Assembly: GCF_038050405.1 (NCBI RefSeq)
Contig: NZ_CP150900.1
Coordinates: 620,001-684,000, forward strand
Length of the DNA: 64,000 bases
Direction: 5' to 3'
Origin: Paraburkholderia sp. IMGN_8
Lineage (GTDB): Bacteria; Pseudomonadota; Gammaproteobacteria; Burkholderiales; Burkholderiaceae
The notes under the pieces were generated by a model. It did not search any database, was not told where the DNA came from, and worked only from the letters and a program-made list of their open reading frames with translations. Below, one piece after another: positions 53,526-63,594 of this stretch. Numbering within the stretch: position 1 is the stretch's first letter; each line of letters begins with the position of its first letter. The position numbers were made by a program, and so were the translations under genes.

Positions 53526-54293
53526 CTATTTGTAGTGGTGGCTCGCCGGCATCGCGCCGGACGGGGGCGAGGCGGGCGGCTCGGGGTCGGCCGCAGGCGT
53601 TGCAATCGTGTTCGCATTGGCCGGCAGCGTGGCTTTCTCAAGACAATATCCCAGCCCGCGCACGGTGATGATGCGTACGCCGCTCGGCTCGATTTTCTTA
53701 CGCAGCCTGTGTACGTAGACCTCGATCGCGTTATTGCTGACTTCTTCGCCCCATTCGCACAGATGGTCGACGAGCTGTTCCTTCGACACCAGCCTGCCGA
53801 TCCGTTGCAGCAGCACTTCGAGCAAACCCAGTTCGCGCGCCGACAGGTCGATCACCTGCTCATTGACATACGCAATCCGGCCGACCTGATCGAACGACAG
53901 CGAGCCATGCCGCACCACCGTCGGACCGCCGCCCGCGCCGCGCCGCGTCAACGCTCGCACGCGCGCTTCGAGTTCGTTCAGCGCGAAGGGTTTGGCCATG
54001 TAATCGTCGGCGCCGAGGTCGAGCCCTTTGACGCGTTCGTCGACGCTGTCCGCGGCCGTGAGGATCAGCACCGGCACGGTCGAATTGCGCGCGCGCAGGC
54101 GGCGCAGCACCTCGAGCCCGGACATGCGCGGCAGGCCGAGATCGAGAATCAGCAGGTCGAACGTTTGCATCGACAGGGCGGTGTCCGCCTCGACGCCGGT
54201 CTTGACGTGATCGACGGCATAGGCCGATTGGCGGAGTGATCGAACCAGACCGTCCGCGAGTATGCTGTCGTCTTCGGCAATCAGAATTCGCAT
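53526..54293 (-). CDS. OmpR-family response regulator
   Basis: 255 residues from MRILIAEDDSILADGLVRSL. The receiver domain has the acidic pair in AEDD, the phosphorylation aspartate in LLILDLGLPRMSGLE and K in DYMAKPFALNE; the winged-helix DNA-binding domain ends VRIITVRGLGYCLEKA. A ~30-residue Ala/Pro/Ser tail follows. First gene of the leftward two-gene operon with the kinase. It is divergent from recA across ~230 nt. Confidence 0.93.
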   Translation of the reverse strand: MRILIAEDDSILADGLVRSLRQSAYAVDHVKTGVEADTALSMQTFDLLILDLGLPRMSGLEVLRRLRARNSTVPVLILTAADSVDERVKGLDLGADDYMAKPFALNELEARVRALTRRGAGGGPTVVRHGSLSFDQVGRIAYVNEQVIDLSARELGLLEVLLQRIGRLVSKEQLVDHLCEWGEEVSNNAIEVYVHRLRKKIEPSGVRIITVRGLGYCLEKATLPANANTIATPAADPEPPASPPSGAMPASHHYK

Positions 54294-54430
54294 GGTGCGC
54301 CAGCTTGGGCTCTGCCGGCACCGTGGGGTGTCCCTGGGTGCACAGCGGTCTCCGAAAATTATTGTGGGTAGTTTGGGCGGCGCGACGGTAAAAATGCGCG
54401 TTCGCATGAGAATCGCGCTTGCCAAAACTA

Positions 54431-54446
54431 CTGTTTTTTTATACAG
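54431..54446 (+). promoter_or_regulatory. LexA (SOS) box of recA
   Basis: CTGTTTTTTTATACAG matches the LexA consensus CTG-N10-CAG. A TATACA inside it and a TTGCCA at 54419–54424 could be the -10 and -35, with short spacing. It is 81 nt before the recA start. Confidence 0.85.
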
Positions 54447-54527
54447 TGTCTGAGTTTAGTGTGCTGCCCGTGATAAATGGGCTGCACATCTGCCTCAGAC
54501 GCCGTTCATCATAGCAAAGGACGATTC

Positions 54528-55604
54528 ATGGAAGAAAGCAAGAAAGGCTCGGCTGGACTGACTGCTGAAAAGAGCAAGGCACTCGCTGCCGCGCTTGCGC
54601 AGATCGAAAAGCAGTTCGGCAAAGGGTCGGTCATGCGGCTCGGCGCAGGTGAGGTAATCGAAGACATCCAGGTGGTCTCAACCGGATCGCTCGGCCTCGA
54701 CATCGCGCTGGGCGTCGGCGGTTTGCCGCGTGGCCGTGTGGTCGAAATTTATGGCCCGGAATCGTCCGGTAAAACCACGCTGACGCTGCAAGTCATCGCC
54801 GAGATGCAGAAGCTCGGCGGCACGGCAGCGTTTATCGACGCGGAACACGCGCTGGACATCCAGTACGCGAGCAAGCTCGGCGTGAACGTGAACGACCTGC
54901 TGGTTTCGCAGCCGGATACCGGCGAACAGGCGCTCGAAATCGCCGACGCACTGGTGCGCTCGGGCTCGATCGACATGATCGTGATCGACTCGGTCGCGGC
55001 ACTCGTGCCGAAGGCTGAAATCGAAGGCGAAATGGGCGACTCGCTGCCGGGTCTGCAAGCGCGTCTGATGTCGCAAGCGCTGCGCAAGCTCACCGGCACG
55101 ATCAAGCGCACGAACTGCCTCGTGATCTTCATCAACCAGATCCGTATGAAGATCGGCGTGATGTTCGGCAACCCGGAAACCACTACGGGCGGTAACGCGC
55201 TGAAGTTCTACGCGTCGGTGCGTCTGGACATTCGCCGGATCGGTTCGATCAAGAAGAACGACGAAGTGATCGGCAACGAAACGCGCGTGAAGGTCGTCAA
55301 GAACAAGGTGTCGCCACCGTTCCGCGAAGCGATTTTCGACATCCTGTATGGCGAAGGTATTTCGCGTCAGGGCGAAATCATCGACCTCGGCGTGTCGGCG
55401 AAGATCGTCGACAAGGCCGGTGCCTGGTATAGCTACAACGGCGAACGGATCGGTCAGGGTAAGGACAACGCGCGCGAATTCCTGCGCGAAAATCCGGACA
55501 TCGCCCGTGAGATCGAAAACCGTATCCGTGAGTCGCTGGGCGTGAATGCGATGGCGGACGCGGTGACCGGCGCAGGCGCCGAAGTCGCGGACGAAGAGGA
55601 GTAA
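54528..55604 (+). CDS. recA: recombinase A
   Basis: 358 residues from [20 protein letters not shown]. Walker A is GPESSGKTT, Walker B is [14 protein letters not shown], and the L2 and filament regions are canonical ([20 protein letters not shown]). Central to homologous recombination and LexA cleavage. AAAGGA lies 8 nt upstream. The upstream LexA box puts it under SOS control, and recX follows 8 nt later. Confidence 0.98.
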   Translation: MEESKKGSAGLTAEKSKALAAALAQIEKQFGKGSVMRLGAGEVIEDIQVVSTGSLGLDIALGVGGLPRGRVVEIYGPESSGKTTLTLQVIAEMQKLGGTAAFIDAEHALDIQYASKLGVNVNDLLVSQPDTGEQALEIADALVRSGSIDMIVIDSVAALVPKAEIEGEMGDSLPGLQARLMSQALRKLTGTIKRTNCLVIFINQIRMKIGVMFGNPETTTGGNALKFYASVRLDIRRIGSIKKNDEVIGNETRVKVVKNKVSPPFREAIFDILYGEGISRQGEIIDLGVSAKIVDKAGAWYSYNGERIGQGKDNAREFLRENPDIAREIENRIRESLGVNAMADAVTGAGAEVADEEE

Positions 55605-55611
55605 CCGTCGC

Positions 55612-56310
55612 GTGATACGCAGGGGCCGGCCGCTGTCCAACGCTACCAATGCTGGACGTCACGCGGGCGGCCCGCGTGACGCCGCCGCCGATCCCTTCGA
55701 ATCCTTCGACGCACATGATCGCGCCGCAGGTCGGGGTGCGCAGTCTGAATCTTCCGCGCAAGGCGCCTCGGATCCTTCCGAAACCACCTACACCCGCTCG
55801 CGTCGCACACCTGGCGAAGCGAAACCGGAAGACAGCGGTACGAAAAAATCCCAACGCCCAGCCCGTTCGCTAAAAGGCCGCGCCCTTGGTTATTTATCGC
55901 GGCGCGAGTACAGCCGGTCCGAACTCGCGCGCAAGCTGAAGCCGTTTGTCGAAGAAACCGATTCGCTCGAAACCTTGCTCGACGCGCTCGAGACCGAAAA
56001 CTGGCTGTCCGATTCGCGTTTCGCGGAAAGCCTGATTCATCGGCGCTCGTCGCGGTTGGGCGCGAGCCGGATCGTTGGCGAGTTGAAGCAGCACGCAGTC
56101 GATCAGACTCTGGTCGAAGAAGCCAGCGCGCAATTGCGCGAAACCGAACTGGCTCGTGCTCAAGCCGTATGGCGAAAGAAATTCGGTCAGCTTCCCGAAA
56201 CGGCCGCTGACCGGGCTAAGCAGGCGCGTTTTCTGGCGTCGCGAGGTTTCTCCGGCGCGACGATCGGCAAAATTCTCAAAGGTATCGACGAGGAATGGAG
56301 CGGCGACTAG
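55612..56310 (+). CDS. recX: RecX regulatory protein with N-terminal extension
   Basis: 232 residues from a GTG 8 nt after recA. The RecX domain starts about residue 85 (LKGRALGYLSRREYSRSELARKL) with the three-helix repeats ending KILKGIDEEW. The first ~80 residues are a low-complexity Ala/Ser/Gly/Arg stretch absent from short RecX proteins. RecX inhibits RecA filament extension. Co-transcription with recA is expected. Confidence 0.9.
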   Translation: MIRRGRPLSNATNAGRHAGGPRDAAADPFESFDAHDRAAGRGAQSESSAQGASDPSETTYTRSRRTPGEAKPEDSGTKKSQRPARSLKGRALGYLSRREYSRSELARKLKPFVEETDSLETLLDALETENWLSDSRFAESLIHRRSSRLGASRIVGELKQHAVDQTLVEEASAQLRETELARAQAVWRKKFGQLPETAADRAKQARFLASRGFSGATIGKILKGIDEEWSGD

Positions 56311-56409
56311 CTGCGTCGTCCCGCCGGGCGGCCCTGCGCATTCCGCCCTGTCTCAAATACCCAGTATGCTAAAATTCGCGGGTTTTCCAATTCGGCCTTT
56401 CCTTCCCGC

Positions 56410-57159
56410 ATGCCGCTCTCCCCGCCAGTGTCCCGTCAGTTGCGCCACCGTCGCGCAATCAGAGCGGAAGCCTACGAGCGAGCCGATGGCCTGTGGGATG
56501 TGGAAGCGTGCTTGACCGACGAAAAGCCGCGCGATGTGGTGCTAGCGTCGGGCGTCCGGCCCAAGGGTCAGCCGATCCATGAACTCTGGCTTCGCATCAC
56601 CATCGATCGCAAGCTCAATGTCGTCGACGCGCAAGCGTCGTCCGACTGGGTGCCCTATCCAGGTTTGTGCCAAGCCAGCAATCCCGCCTACCGTGCCCTC
56701 ATCGGGCTCAATCTGTTCCACAACTTCCGTCGCGATGCTGCCCGTTTGCTGGCCGGCACGGCTGGCTGCACGCATCTCACCGAGTTGTGCGCGCTTCTGC
56801 CGACCGTCGCGATCCAGGCATTTGCCGGCGACGTGTGGAACACCAATGAAGGCACGCCGGGCGCAACGGCAAAGTCAGGGACCGAGCAGGCCAAAAGCGC
56901 AGACAGCACTGACGAGCATTCCAACAACGACAAACCGCCATTCCAGCTGGGACGCTGCCACGCGCTGCGTTTCGACGGCGAGGCGGTGCAACAGTTTTAT
57001 CCGCGCTGGTATGGCCACGCACCGCGTTCAGCGGATCGCGCGGCCGGGTCAAGCGACGGGGCGGCTCGCCAAGCAGGCAACGGCGGCGCGTCCGGCATGA
57101 ACGACGGCAGCGGAAACGAAGTTCAATCCAACTCTCAGACTGAAGGGAATCACGCATGA
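56410..57159 (+). CDS. DUF2889 family protein
   Basis: 249 residues ([30 protein letters not shown]…). DUF2889 core: the [21 protein letters not shown] strand pair and the GCTHLTEL block with cysteine/histidine. The C-terminal third is a low-complexity Ala/Ser/Gly/Asn tail. Function unknown. The stop overlaps the sucC start codon (ATGA), an odd but recurrent neighbour in this group. A TATGCTAAAAT at 56365–56375 could be its promoter -10. Confidence 0.85.
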   Translation: MPLSPPVSRQLRHRRAIRAEAYERADGLWDVEACLTDEKPRDVVLASGVRPKGQPIHELWLRITIDRKLNVVDAQASSDWVPYPGLCQASNPAYRALIGLNLFHNFRRDAARLLAGTAGCTHLTELCALLPTVAIQAFAGDVWNTNEGTPGATAKSGTEQAKSADSTDEHSNNDKPPFQLGRCHALRFDGEAVQQFYPRWYGHAPRSADRAAGSSDGAARQAGNGGASGMNDGSGNEVQSNSQTEGNHA

Positions 57160-58322
57160 AGATTCACGAGTACCAGGGTAAGGAAATCCTGCGGAAATTC
57201 GGCGTCGCGGTACCGCGCGGCAAGCCGGTCTTCTCGGTGGATGATGCGGTCAAGGCCGCGGAAGAGCTCGGCGGCCCGGTATGGGTCGTGAAGGCTCAGA
57301 TCCACGCGGGTGGCCGTGGCAAGGGCGGCGGCGTGAAGGTTGCCAAGTCGCTGGAACAGGTTCGTGAATACTCGAACCAGATCCTCGGCATGCAGCTCGT
57401 CACGCACCAGACCGGTCCGGAAGGCCAGAAGGTGAATCGTCTGCTGATCGAAGAAGGCGCTGACATCAAGAAGGAACTGTATGTCGGCCTGGTGATCGAT
57501 CGTGTTTCGCAGAAGATCGTCGTGATGGCATCGAGCGAAGGCGGCATGGACGTCGAAGAAGTCGCGGAAAAGACGCCTGAGCTGATCCACAAGATCGCTG
57601 TCGATCCTTCGACCGGTCTGAAAGACGCCGAAGCGGACGAACTTGCCACGAAGATCGGCGTGCCCGCCGCTTCGCTGCCGCAAGCGCGCGCGATCCTGCA
57701 AGGCCTGTACAAGGCATTCTGGGAAACCGACGCATCGCTGGCCGAAATCAACCCGCTGATCCTGACCGGCGACGGCAAGGTCATCGCGTTGGACGCCAAG
57801 TTCAACTTCGATTCGAACGCACTGTTCCGTCATCCGGAAATCGTCGCGTATCGCGATCTGGACGAAGAAGATCCGGCTGAAGTCGAAGCATCGAAGTTCG
57901 ACCTCGCGTACATCTCGCTCGACGGCAACATCGGCTGCCTCGTGAACGGCGCTGGCCTCGCCATGGCGACGATGGACACCATCAAGCTGTTCGGCGGCGA
58001 ACCGGCGAACTTCCTCGACGTCGGCGGTGGTGCGACGACCGAGAAGGTCACCGAAGCGTTCAAGCTGATGCTGAAGAACCCGAACCTGACGGCGATCCTG
58101 GTCAACATCTTCGGCGGCATCATGCGCTGCGACGTGATCGCCGAAGGCGTGATCGCCGCGTCGAAGGCGGTTCATCTGCAGGTGCCGCTCGTCGTGCGCA
58201 TGAAGGGCACGAACGAAGACCTCGGCAAGAAGATGCTCGCTGAATCCGGCCTGCCGATCATCTCGGCGGACAGCATGGAAGAAGCTGCTCAGCAGGTCGT
58301 CGCGGCCGCTCAAGGCAAGTAA
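57156..58322 (+). CDS. sucC: succinyl-CoA synthetase (ADP-forming) beta subunit
   Basis: 388 residues. ATP-grasp domain from [22 protein letters not shown]; the glycine loop [11 protein letters not shown]; and the nucleotide/CoA-ligase region ending [19 protein letters not shown], all standard. Forms the TCA-cycle enzyme with SucD. AAGGGAATCACGC precedes the ATG. Overlaps the DUF2889 gene by 4 nt and lies 117 nt before sucD. Confidence 0.97.
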   Translation: MKIHEYQGKEILRKFGVAVPRGKPVFSVDDAVKAAEELGGPVWVVKAQIHAGGRGKGGGVKVAKSLEQVREYSNQILGMQLVTHQTGPEGQKVNRLLIEEGADIKKELYVGLVIDRVSQKIVVMASSEGGMDVEEVAEKTPELIHKIAVDPSTGLKDAEADELATKIGVPAASLPQARAILQGLYKAFWETDASLAEINPLILTGDGKVIALDAKFNFDSNALFRHPEIVAYRDLDEEDPAEVEASKFDLAYISLDGNIGCLVNGAGLAMATMDTIKLFGGEPANFLDVGGGATTEKVTEAFKLMLKNPNLTAILVNIFGGIMRCDVIAEGVIAASKAVHLQVPLVVRMKGTNEDLGKKMLAESGLPIISADSMEEAAQQVVAAAQGK

Positions 58323-58439
58323 GAGCGCGTTTAACCAGGATTAACCAGGATTACGAATGGCGGCGCGTGAGTGACGCGGGCGGGGAATATTCTGCCTCGT
58401 GGCGCAGCAGCGCGACGCCAAACGAACAGAGGTCAATAC

Positions 58440-59321
58440 ATGTCGATTCTGATTAACAAAGACACCAAAGTCATCACGCAGGGCATCACCGGCAAGACCG
58501 GTCAGTTCCATACGCGTGCTTGCCGTGAATATGCAAACGGCCGTGAAGCGTATGTCGCGGGCGTGAACCCGAAGAAGGCCGGCGAAGATTTCGAAGGCAT
58601 TCCTATCTACGCTAGCGTCGCTGAAGCCAAGGCTGAAACGGGCGCAACCGTGTCGGTGATTTACGTGCCGCCGGCAGGCGCTGCGGCTGCGATCTGGGAA
58701 GCTGTCGAAGCCGACCTGGATCTGGCGATCTGTATCACGGAAGGCATTCCTGTCCGTGACATGATCGAGATCAAGGACCGTATGCGTCGCGAAAACCGCA
58801 AGACGCTGCTGCTCGGACCGAACTGCCCGGGCACGATCACGCCGGACGAACTGAAGATCGGCATCATGCCGGGTCACATCCATCGCAAGGGCCGCATCGG
58901 CGTCGTGTCGCGTTCGGGCACGCTGACGTATGAAGCAGTCGGTCAATTGACGGCGATTGGCCTTGGCCAATCGTCGGCGGTCGGTATCGGCGGCGACCCG
59001 ATCAACGGTCTGAAGCACATCGACGTGATGAAGATGTTCAACGACGATCCGGAAACGGACGCCGTCATCATGATCGGCGAAATCGGCGGTCCGGACGAAG
59101 CGAACGCAGCGTACTGGATCAAGGAAAACATGAAGAAGCCGGTGGTTGGCTTTATCGCCGGTGTCACGGCGCCTCCGGGCAAACGCATGGGCCACGCCGG
59201 CGCGCTGATCTCGGGCGGTGCGGATACGGCTGAAGCCAAGCTGGAAATCATGGACGCCTGCGGCATCACGGTCACGAAGAACCCGTCGGAAATGGCGCGT
59301 CTTCTGAAAGCGATGCTGTAA
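58440..59321 (+). CDS. sucD: succinyl-CoA synthetase (ADP-forming) alpha subunit
   Basis: 293 residues from MSILINKDTKVITQGITGKT. The CoA-binding Rossmann domain and the phosphohistidine loop in GKRMGHAGALISG are clear; GPNCPG is the ligase signature. AGAGG lies 7 nt upstream, which decides this start over the open frame to 58371. Three stacked hairpins follow the stop. Confidence 0.97.
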   Translation: MSILINKDTKVITQGITGKTGQFHTRACREYANGREAYVAGVNPKKAGEDFEGIPIYASVAEAKAETGATVSVIYVPPAGAAAAIWEAVEADLDLAICITEGIPVRDMIEIKDRMRRENRKTLLLGPNCPGTITPDELKIGIMPGHIHRKGRIGVVSRSGTLTYEAVGQLTAIGLGQSSAVGIGGDPINGLKHIDVMKMFNDDPETDAVIMIGEIGGPDEANAAYWIKENMKKPVVGFIAGVTAPPGKRMGHAGALISGGADTAEAKLEIMDACGITVTKNPSEMARLLKAML

Positions 59322-59330
59322 ATCGAAATT

Positions 59331-59429
59331 CGCGCGCTGTAGCGGCGCGTTTTTTGATACGCTTACGAAACCCTTTCGTAAGCGTGCTGTCTTAAAAAGC
59401 GGGGGAGTTTTCGACTCCTCCGCTTTTTT
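59331..59429. terminator. three successive hairpins after sucD
   Basis: CGCGC/GCGCG (59331–59349) followed by T6; ACGCTTACGAAA/TTTCGTAAGCGT (59359–59370/59374–59385), 12 bp perfect around CCC; and AAAAAGCGGGGGAGT/ACTCCTCCGCTTTTT (59394–59428) with T-run. The first and third look like terminators; the middle lacks a T-run. Confidence 0.85.
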
Positions 59430-59467
59430 ATTGGCCGCGCGTTCGGCTTCCTCTCATTCTTTCGCTC

Positions 59468-60172
59468 ATGCTCGAGTTTTTCGCCACGCTCCACTGGGGC
59501 GCTGTCATCCAGATCATCGTCATCGACATCCTGCTCGGCGGCGACAATGCCGTCGTGATCGCGCTTGCCTGCCGCAATCTGCCGCACGCACAGCGTACGA
59601 AGGGCGTGCTGTGGGGCACGGCCGGCGCCATCCTGCTTCGGGTCGCGCTGATCGCGTTCGCGGTCGCGCTGCTCGACGTGCCGCTGCTGAAATTCGCCGG
59701 TGGTCTGCTGCTGCTGTGGATCGGCGTGCGCCTGATGGCGCCCGCGCACGATATCCACGAGAACATCAAGCCGGCCGACAAGCTGATATCGGCGATCAAG
59801 ACGATCATCCTCGCGGACGCGGTGATGAGCCTCGACAACGTGATCGCGATTGCCGGCGCCGCCGAGGCGGCCGATCCGGGACATCGTCTCGCATTGGTGA
59901 TTTTCGGGCTGGTGGTGAGCATTCCGCTGATCGTGTGGGGCAGCCAGTTGGTGCTTAAGCTGCTCGACCGTTTTCCGATCATCATCACGCTCGGTGCCGC
60001 GCTGCTCGGCTGGATTGCGGGCGGTCTGATCATCAACGACCCGGCTGGCGACCGTTGGCCGATCCTCGATACGCCGGTTGCCGAGTACGGCATGAGCATC
60101 GCGTGCGCGGTGTTCGTCGTGCTGCTCGGCTACCTGCTCAAGCGCCGCAACGCCAGGCGCGCGGCGGCCTAG
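59468..60172 (+). CDS. TerC-family membrane protein
   Basis: 234 residues, seven or eight helices. The TerC signature LLGGDNAVVIALACRNLP with the acidic residue in the first helix region, a second DAVMSLDNVIAIAG block and a basic C-terminal tail. Family members are linked to Mn export and metal or tellurite tolerance, and some to protecting exported metalloproteins. Monocistronic between terminators. Confidence 0.9.
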   Translation: MLEFFATLHWGAVIQIIVIDILLGGDNAVVIALACRNLPHAQRTKGVLWGTAGAILLRVALIAFAVALLDVPLLKFAGGLLLLWIGVRLMAPAHDIHENIKPADKLISAIKTIILADAVMSLDNVIAIAGAAEAADPGHRLALVIFGLVVSIPLIVWGSQLVLKLLDRFPIIITLGAALLGWIAGGLIINDPAGDRWPILDTPVAEYGMSIACAVFVVLLGYLLKRRNARRAAA

Positions 60173-60255
60173 ACCTTGAGCGGAACATTGCCGTGCTAGC
60201 GCAACGTTAGCCATCCGGCTGACTGTGTAGCGCGAGCGACGCTGGCTACGATGGA

Positions 60256-60292
60256 AACGCCTGCCCCCGATTCGCGGGGCAGGCGTTTTTCG
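60256..60292 (+). terminator. terminator after the terC-family gene
   Basis: AACGCCTGCCCC (60256–60267) pairs with GGGGCAGGCGTT (60276–60287), followed by a T-run. Confidence 0.88.
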
Positions 60293-60308
60293 TTTCAGGA
60301 GCCTGCCG

Positions 60309-60932
60309 ATGATCGTTACTTTGCCGTATGCCTCTTATTCACAGTCCACGCTTTCGCCACGCTTACCCTCTCGGCGAGCGCTGTGGCCCGCGCGGCTCGC
60401 ACACGCCTGCCGCAGTGTCGGCTTCGGCTTTACGCTGATCGAGCTGATGATCGTGCTGGCGATTGTCGGTGTGATTGCCGCTTACGCGATTCCGGCGTAT
60501 CAGGACTATCTGGCTCGCAGCCGTGTCGGCGAAGGCTTGTCGCTGGCCGCGTCCGCGCGCCTTGCGGTGTCCGAGAACGCCGCCAGCGGCAATGCGTTCG
60601 GCGGCGGTTATGCGTCGCCGCCGGCCACCCGCAACGTCGAGTCGATTCACGTCGACGACGACACCGGCCAGGTCACCGTCGCTTTCACGACTCGCGTGGC
60701 GCCCGCCGGTTCGAACACGCTCACGCTGGTGCCTTCGGTGCCCGACAACATCGACGCGCCCACCGCGCGGATCGCGTTGAGCAAGGGTTCCGTGCAGCCT
60801 GGTGCGCTCACGTGGGAATGCTTCACCGGCGGCAAGACGGCGTCTTCGTTGCCGGCGCCGGGTGCAGGTCCCGCGCCGGCCGATGCGCCGACATTGCCGT
60901 CAAATCTTGCACCACCGGAGTGCCGCGCATGA
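60309..60932 (+). CDS. type IV pilin with an unusually long leader
   Basis: 207 residues. The prepilin site is G40-F41 ([20 protein letters not shown]), with the +5 glutamate present. The leader is 40 residues instead of the usual 6–10, rich in Ser, Arg and Ala; CAGGAG 8 nt upstream of the ATG and lack of a nearer start support it. After the N-terminal helix comes a pilin globular domain with a single cysteine pair (WECF … PPEC). A PglL-type oligosaccharyltransferase follows, so the pilin is a likely glycosylation target. Confidence 0.87.
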   Translation: MIVTLPYASYSQSTLSPRLPSRRALWPARLAHACRSVGFGFTLIELMIVLAIVGVIAAYAIPAYQDYLARSRVGEGLSLAASARLAVSENAASGNAFGGGYASPPATRNVESIHVDDDTGQVTVAFTTRVAPAGSNTLTLVPSVPDNIDAPTARIALSKGSVQPGALTWECFTGGKTASSLPAPGAGPAPADAPTLPSNLAPPECRA

Positions 60933-61054
60933 GCCGCTATCTGAGTGGTAGCCGAACCTAAAAGGCTGATTTTCAGGATATTTCGGCGCAGCCGGCGCAC
61001 AGCGGAAGAATTTTTTTGTATAGTGCGCCGGTTGCTGACGCCTCCGGTTACTCA

Positions 61055-62839
61055 ATGCCCACCCCATTTGCGCGCTACCTGTCTCTCATTCTGTTGGCTC
61101 TCGCGTTGATGCTGCCTTATGCAGTCGTCGGCCACACGTATCCGATTCCGACGTTTTATGCTGAATTCACGGCACTCGCGCTGTATCTGTTGACCGGCGC
61201 GGGTGTCGTATTGCTCATGTGGAGCGCCAAGCCGCGCATTACGTTTGCGTCGCCGGTCGTCGCGCTGGTGCCGCTGTTTTTCGGGCTGGTGCTGGTCGCG
61301 CAATCGGTGTTGCTGCCGGTCACGCAGCCGTCAATGAACTGGCTCGGCGGCGGTTATCTGCTCGCTGCGTTCATGGCCGTGCACGCCGGCTATGGCTTCG
61401 CTCGCGCAAAACTGACCGACACCGCGCTGCGCTGGGCCGCTTGGGCGTTGATCGTCGGCGGGCTGTTTGCGGTGTTCTGCCAGGTCATCCAGCTGTTTCA
61501 CCTCGAGGTGAAGGTATCGCCGCTCGTCGTTGCCTATAACGTGACCGTCGAGCGCCGGCCGTTCGGCAATATGGCGCAGGCGAATCACCTCGCCACCTAT
61601 ATTGCGTTCGCGATGGCGGGCGCGCTGTTCCTCGTGCAGACGCGGCAACTTGCCGTCGGCATCTGGCTGCTGGTGTCGACGAGCTTTGCGGTTGGCCTGG
61701 CGTTGACCGTGTCGCGCGGGCCCTGGCTGCAGATGGGCGTCATCGTGGTTGCGGGTTTCTGGATGGCGTTTGCGCAGATGCGCAATCAGCCGCTTCTACG
61801 CCGCAGCAATCGCGCGTGGCTTATCCCGATCGCATTGGCGGTGCTGTTCTTTGTCATCAATGCGTTGATCCGCTGGGCCAACGTGCACTATCACCTGGAA
61901 CTCGGACAGTCCGCGGCTGATCGTTTCAAGGACGCCGGCCAGATCGCGCCGCGTCTCGCGCTGTGGAAGTACGGCTGGACGATGTTCAGGACGCATCCGC
62001 TGCTGGGTGTCGGCTGGGGCGAGTTCCCGAGCTATCAGTACGAGTTTGTGAAGACGCTCGGCGGCGTCGAGATCGCCAATAATTCGCACGATATCTTCAT
62101 CGATCTGCTCGCGAAAACCGGCCTGATCGGCCTTGCGATCGTGCTGTTCGGCCTGATCGCCTGGCTGGTGCGCGTGGTGCGCGCGCCGTACACCGCCGCG
62201 CGCGTGTTCGGCATTGCGCTGATCGGCGTTCTAGTGATGCACGCGCTGGTCGAATATCCGCAGCAATACATGTTCTTTCTGCTGCCGGCGATGTTCGTGT
62301 TCGGTGTGCTGGAGACGCGCCCGCTGCGCCTCGTGCCTGGCCGCCTGTCATTCGGCGTGTTCGCGGCGGTGGTGTTGGGCGGCGTGGCGGCGCTGTATCC
62401 GGTGTATCGCGATTACACGCGTGCCGAGGTGCTGTATTACGGCTCGCGTCCTGCCGAACAGTACCGTGCGGACCCGTCGTTCCTGTTCCAGGCGTGGGGC
62501 GAGTATGGCCTCGCGACGCTGCTGCCGATGAATTCGATGGACCTGCAACACAAGCTCGCGATGCACAAGCAGGCAATGGCGTTACTGCCGGGCGAAACGG
62601 TGCTGCGCCGCTATGCGGTGCTGCAGGCATTGAGCGGCGATACGGCGGCGGCGTTCGACACCGTCGCTCGCCTGAAGATTTTTGCCGAGGAATTGAAGGA
62701 TTGGCCGTCGCAGTTGAGCTATCTGTACGAACTGTGCGACGAGCAGAAGACGCTGACCGGCTTCAAGGCGGAATTGGTGAAGCGCTATGGAATGCCGCCG
62801 AGCAACGTCAATCAGGACGACGACAGCGACGAGGAATAA
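61055..62839 (+). CDS. PglL/O-antigen-ligase-like oligosaccharyltransferase
   Basis: 594 residues from MPTPFARYLSLILLALALML. About ten to twelve helices and a Wzy_C-type periplasmic loop with RRPFGNMAQANHLATYIAF and a later LLGVGWGEFPSYQYEFVK; the latter with H-D in NNSHDIFIDLLAKTG is typical of PglL_A/Wzy_C enzymes that transfer lipid-linked glycans to pilin serines. The last ~180 residues are soluble and repeat-like. Adjacent to the pilin gene. The ORF is open to 61016. Confidence 0.85.
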   Translation: MPTPFARYLSLILLALALMLPYAVVGHTYPIPTFYAEFTALALYLLTGAGVVLLMWSAKPRITFASPVVALVPLFFGLVLVAQSVLLPVTQPSMNWLGGGYLLAAFMAVHAGYGFARAKLTDTALRWAAWALIVGGLFAVFCQVIQLFHLEVKVSPLVVAYNVTVERRPFGNMAQANHLATYIAFAMAGALFLVQTRQLAVGIWLLVSTSFAVGLALTVSRGPWLQMGVIVVAGFWMAFAQMRNQPLLRRSNRAWLIPIALAVLFFVINALIRWANVHYHLELGQSAADRFKDAGQIAPRLALWKYGWTMFRTHPLLGVGWGEFPSYQYEFVKTLGGVEIANNSHDIFIDLLAKTGLIGLAIVLFGLIAWLVRVVRAPYTAARVFGIALIGVLVMHALVEYPQQYMFFLLPAMFVFGVLETRPLRLVPGRLSFGVFAAVVLGGVAALYPVYRDYTRAEVLYYGSRPAEQYRADPSFLFQAWGEYGLATLLPMNSMDLQHKLAMHKQAMALLPGETVLRRYAVLQALSGDTAAAFDTVARLKIFAEELKDWPSQLSYLYELCDEQKTLTGFKAELVKRYGMPPSNVNQDDDSDEE

Positions 62840-62896
62840 ATCGCGCTGTCGTTCCTGAGCTTCAGCGGTGAAGTGGGGCGATGACGGTGGCCGTCA

Positions 62897-63373
62897 TCAA
62901 CCCGCCACCCAGTCCCCCGATTTTCCCCCGTGCTTCTCCAGCACCTTTACCTCGGTGATCGTCATGCCGCGATCGACCGCCTTGCACATGTCGTACACCG
63001 TCAGCAGCCCGACCTGCACGGCGGTCAGCGCTTCCATCTCCACGCCGGTGCGTCCGAGCGTCTCCACTTGGGCCGTGCAATGCACGCCGGGCAGCGTTTC
63101 ATCGAGCTCGAAGTCCACTTTGACGCGCGTCAGCGCGAGCGGATGACATAGCGGGATCAGATCGGCGGTGCGCTTTGCGCCCTGGATCGCGGCGATGCGC
63201 GCGATGCCGATCACGTCGCCCTTCTTGGCGTTGCCGTCGCGGATCAGCGCGAACGTCTCCGGCAGCATGCGAATCGAGCCGCGCGCGACAGCGATGCGCT
63301 TGGTCTCCTGCTTGCCGCCGACGTCCACCATATGCGCCTGGCCTGCGGCGTCGAAATGGGTGAGTTCAGGCAT
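62897..63373 (-). CDS. moaC: cyclic pyranopterin monophosphate synthase
   Basis: 158 residues. Second step of molybdenum cofactor synthesis. Signature blocks: [18 protein letters not shown], the catalytic [18 protein letters not shown], and [20 protein letters not shown] with the final KAVDRGM. Length and start are standard. AAGGAGC precedes the ATG on the minus strand. Convergent with the PglL-like gene. Confidence 0.96.
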   Translation of the reverse strand: MPELTHFDAAGQAHMVDVGGKQETKRIAVARGSIRMLPETFALIRDGNAKKGDVIGIARIAAIQGAKRTADLIPLCHPLALTRVKVDFELDETLPGVHCTAQVETLGRTGVEMEALTAVQVGLLTVYDMCKAVDRGMTITEVKVLEKHGGKSGDWVAG

Positions 63374-63594
63374 GGTTGGGCTCCTTCAGAGGGCGCCTAT
63401 CATAGCAGCGTGGCGACGCCGGCCGGCAGCCGGGGCTGAGCTTGCCGCGTCGAGCGCGTCATCAGGCCGCACTTGGCGAGCCTGGCGTCGAAGTGGCTCG
63501 AATCGCCGCGGTGACTGATTACAATTGTCGTATGCCTGCTATCTTAGTCCGAGCGGCGGGCGTCGCCTTTCGACTCCGTCTTACCGACCTCGCG

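Noticed and set aside
58330..58352. Short TTAACCAGGA tandem repeat between sucC and sucD
   Set aside because: Only two copies of 11 nt; too short to claim function.
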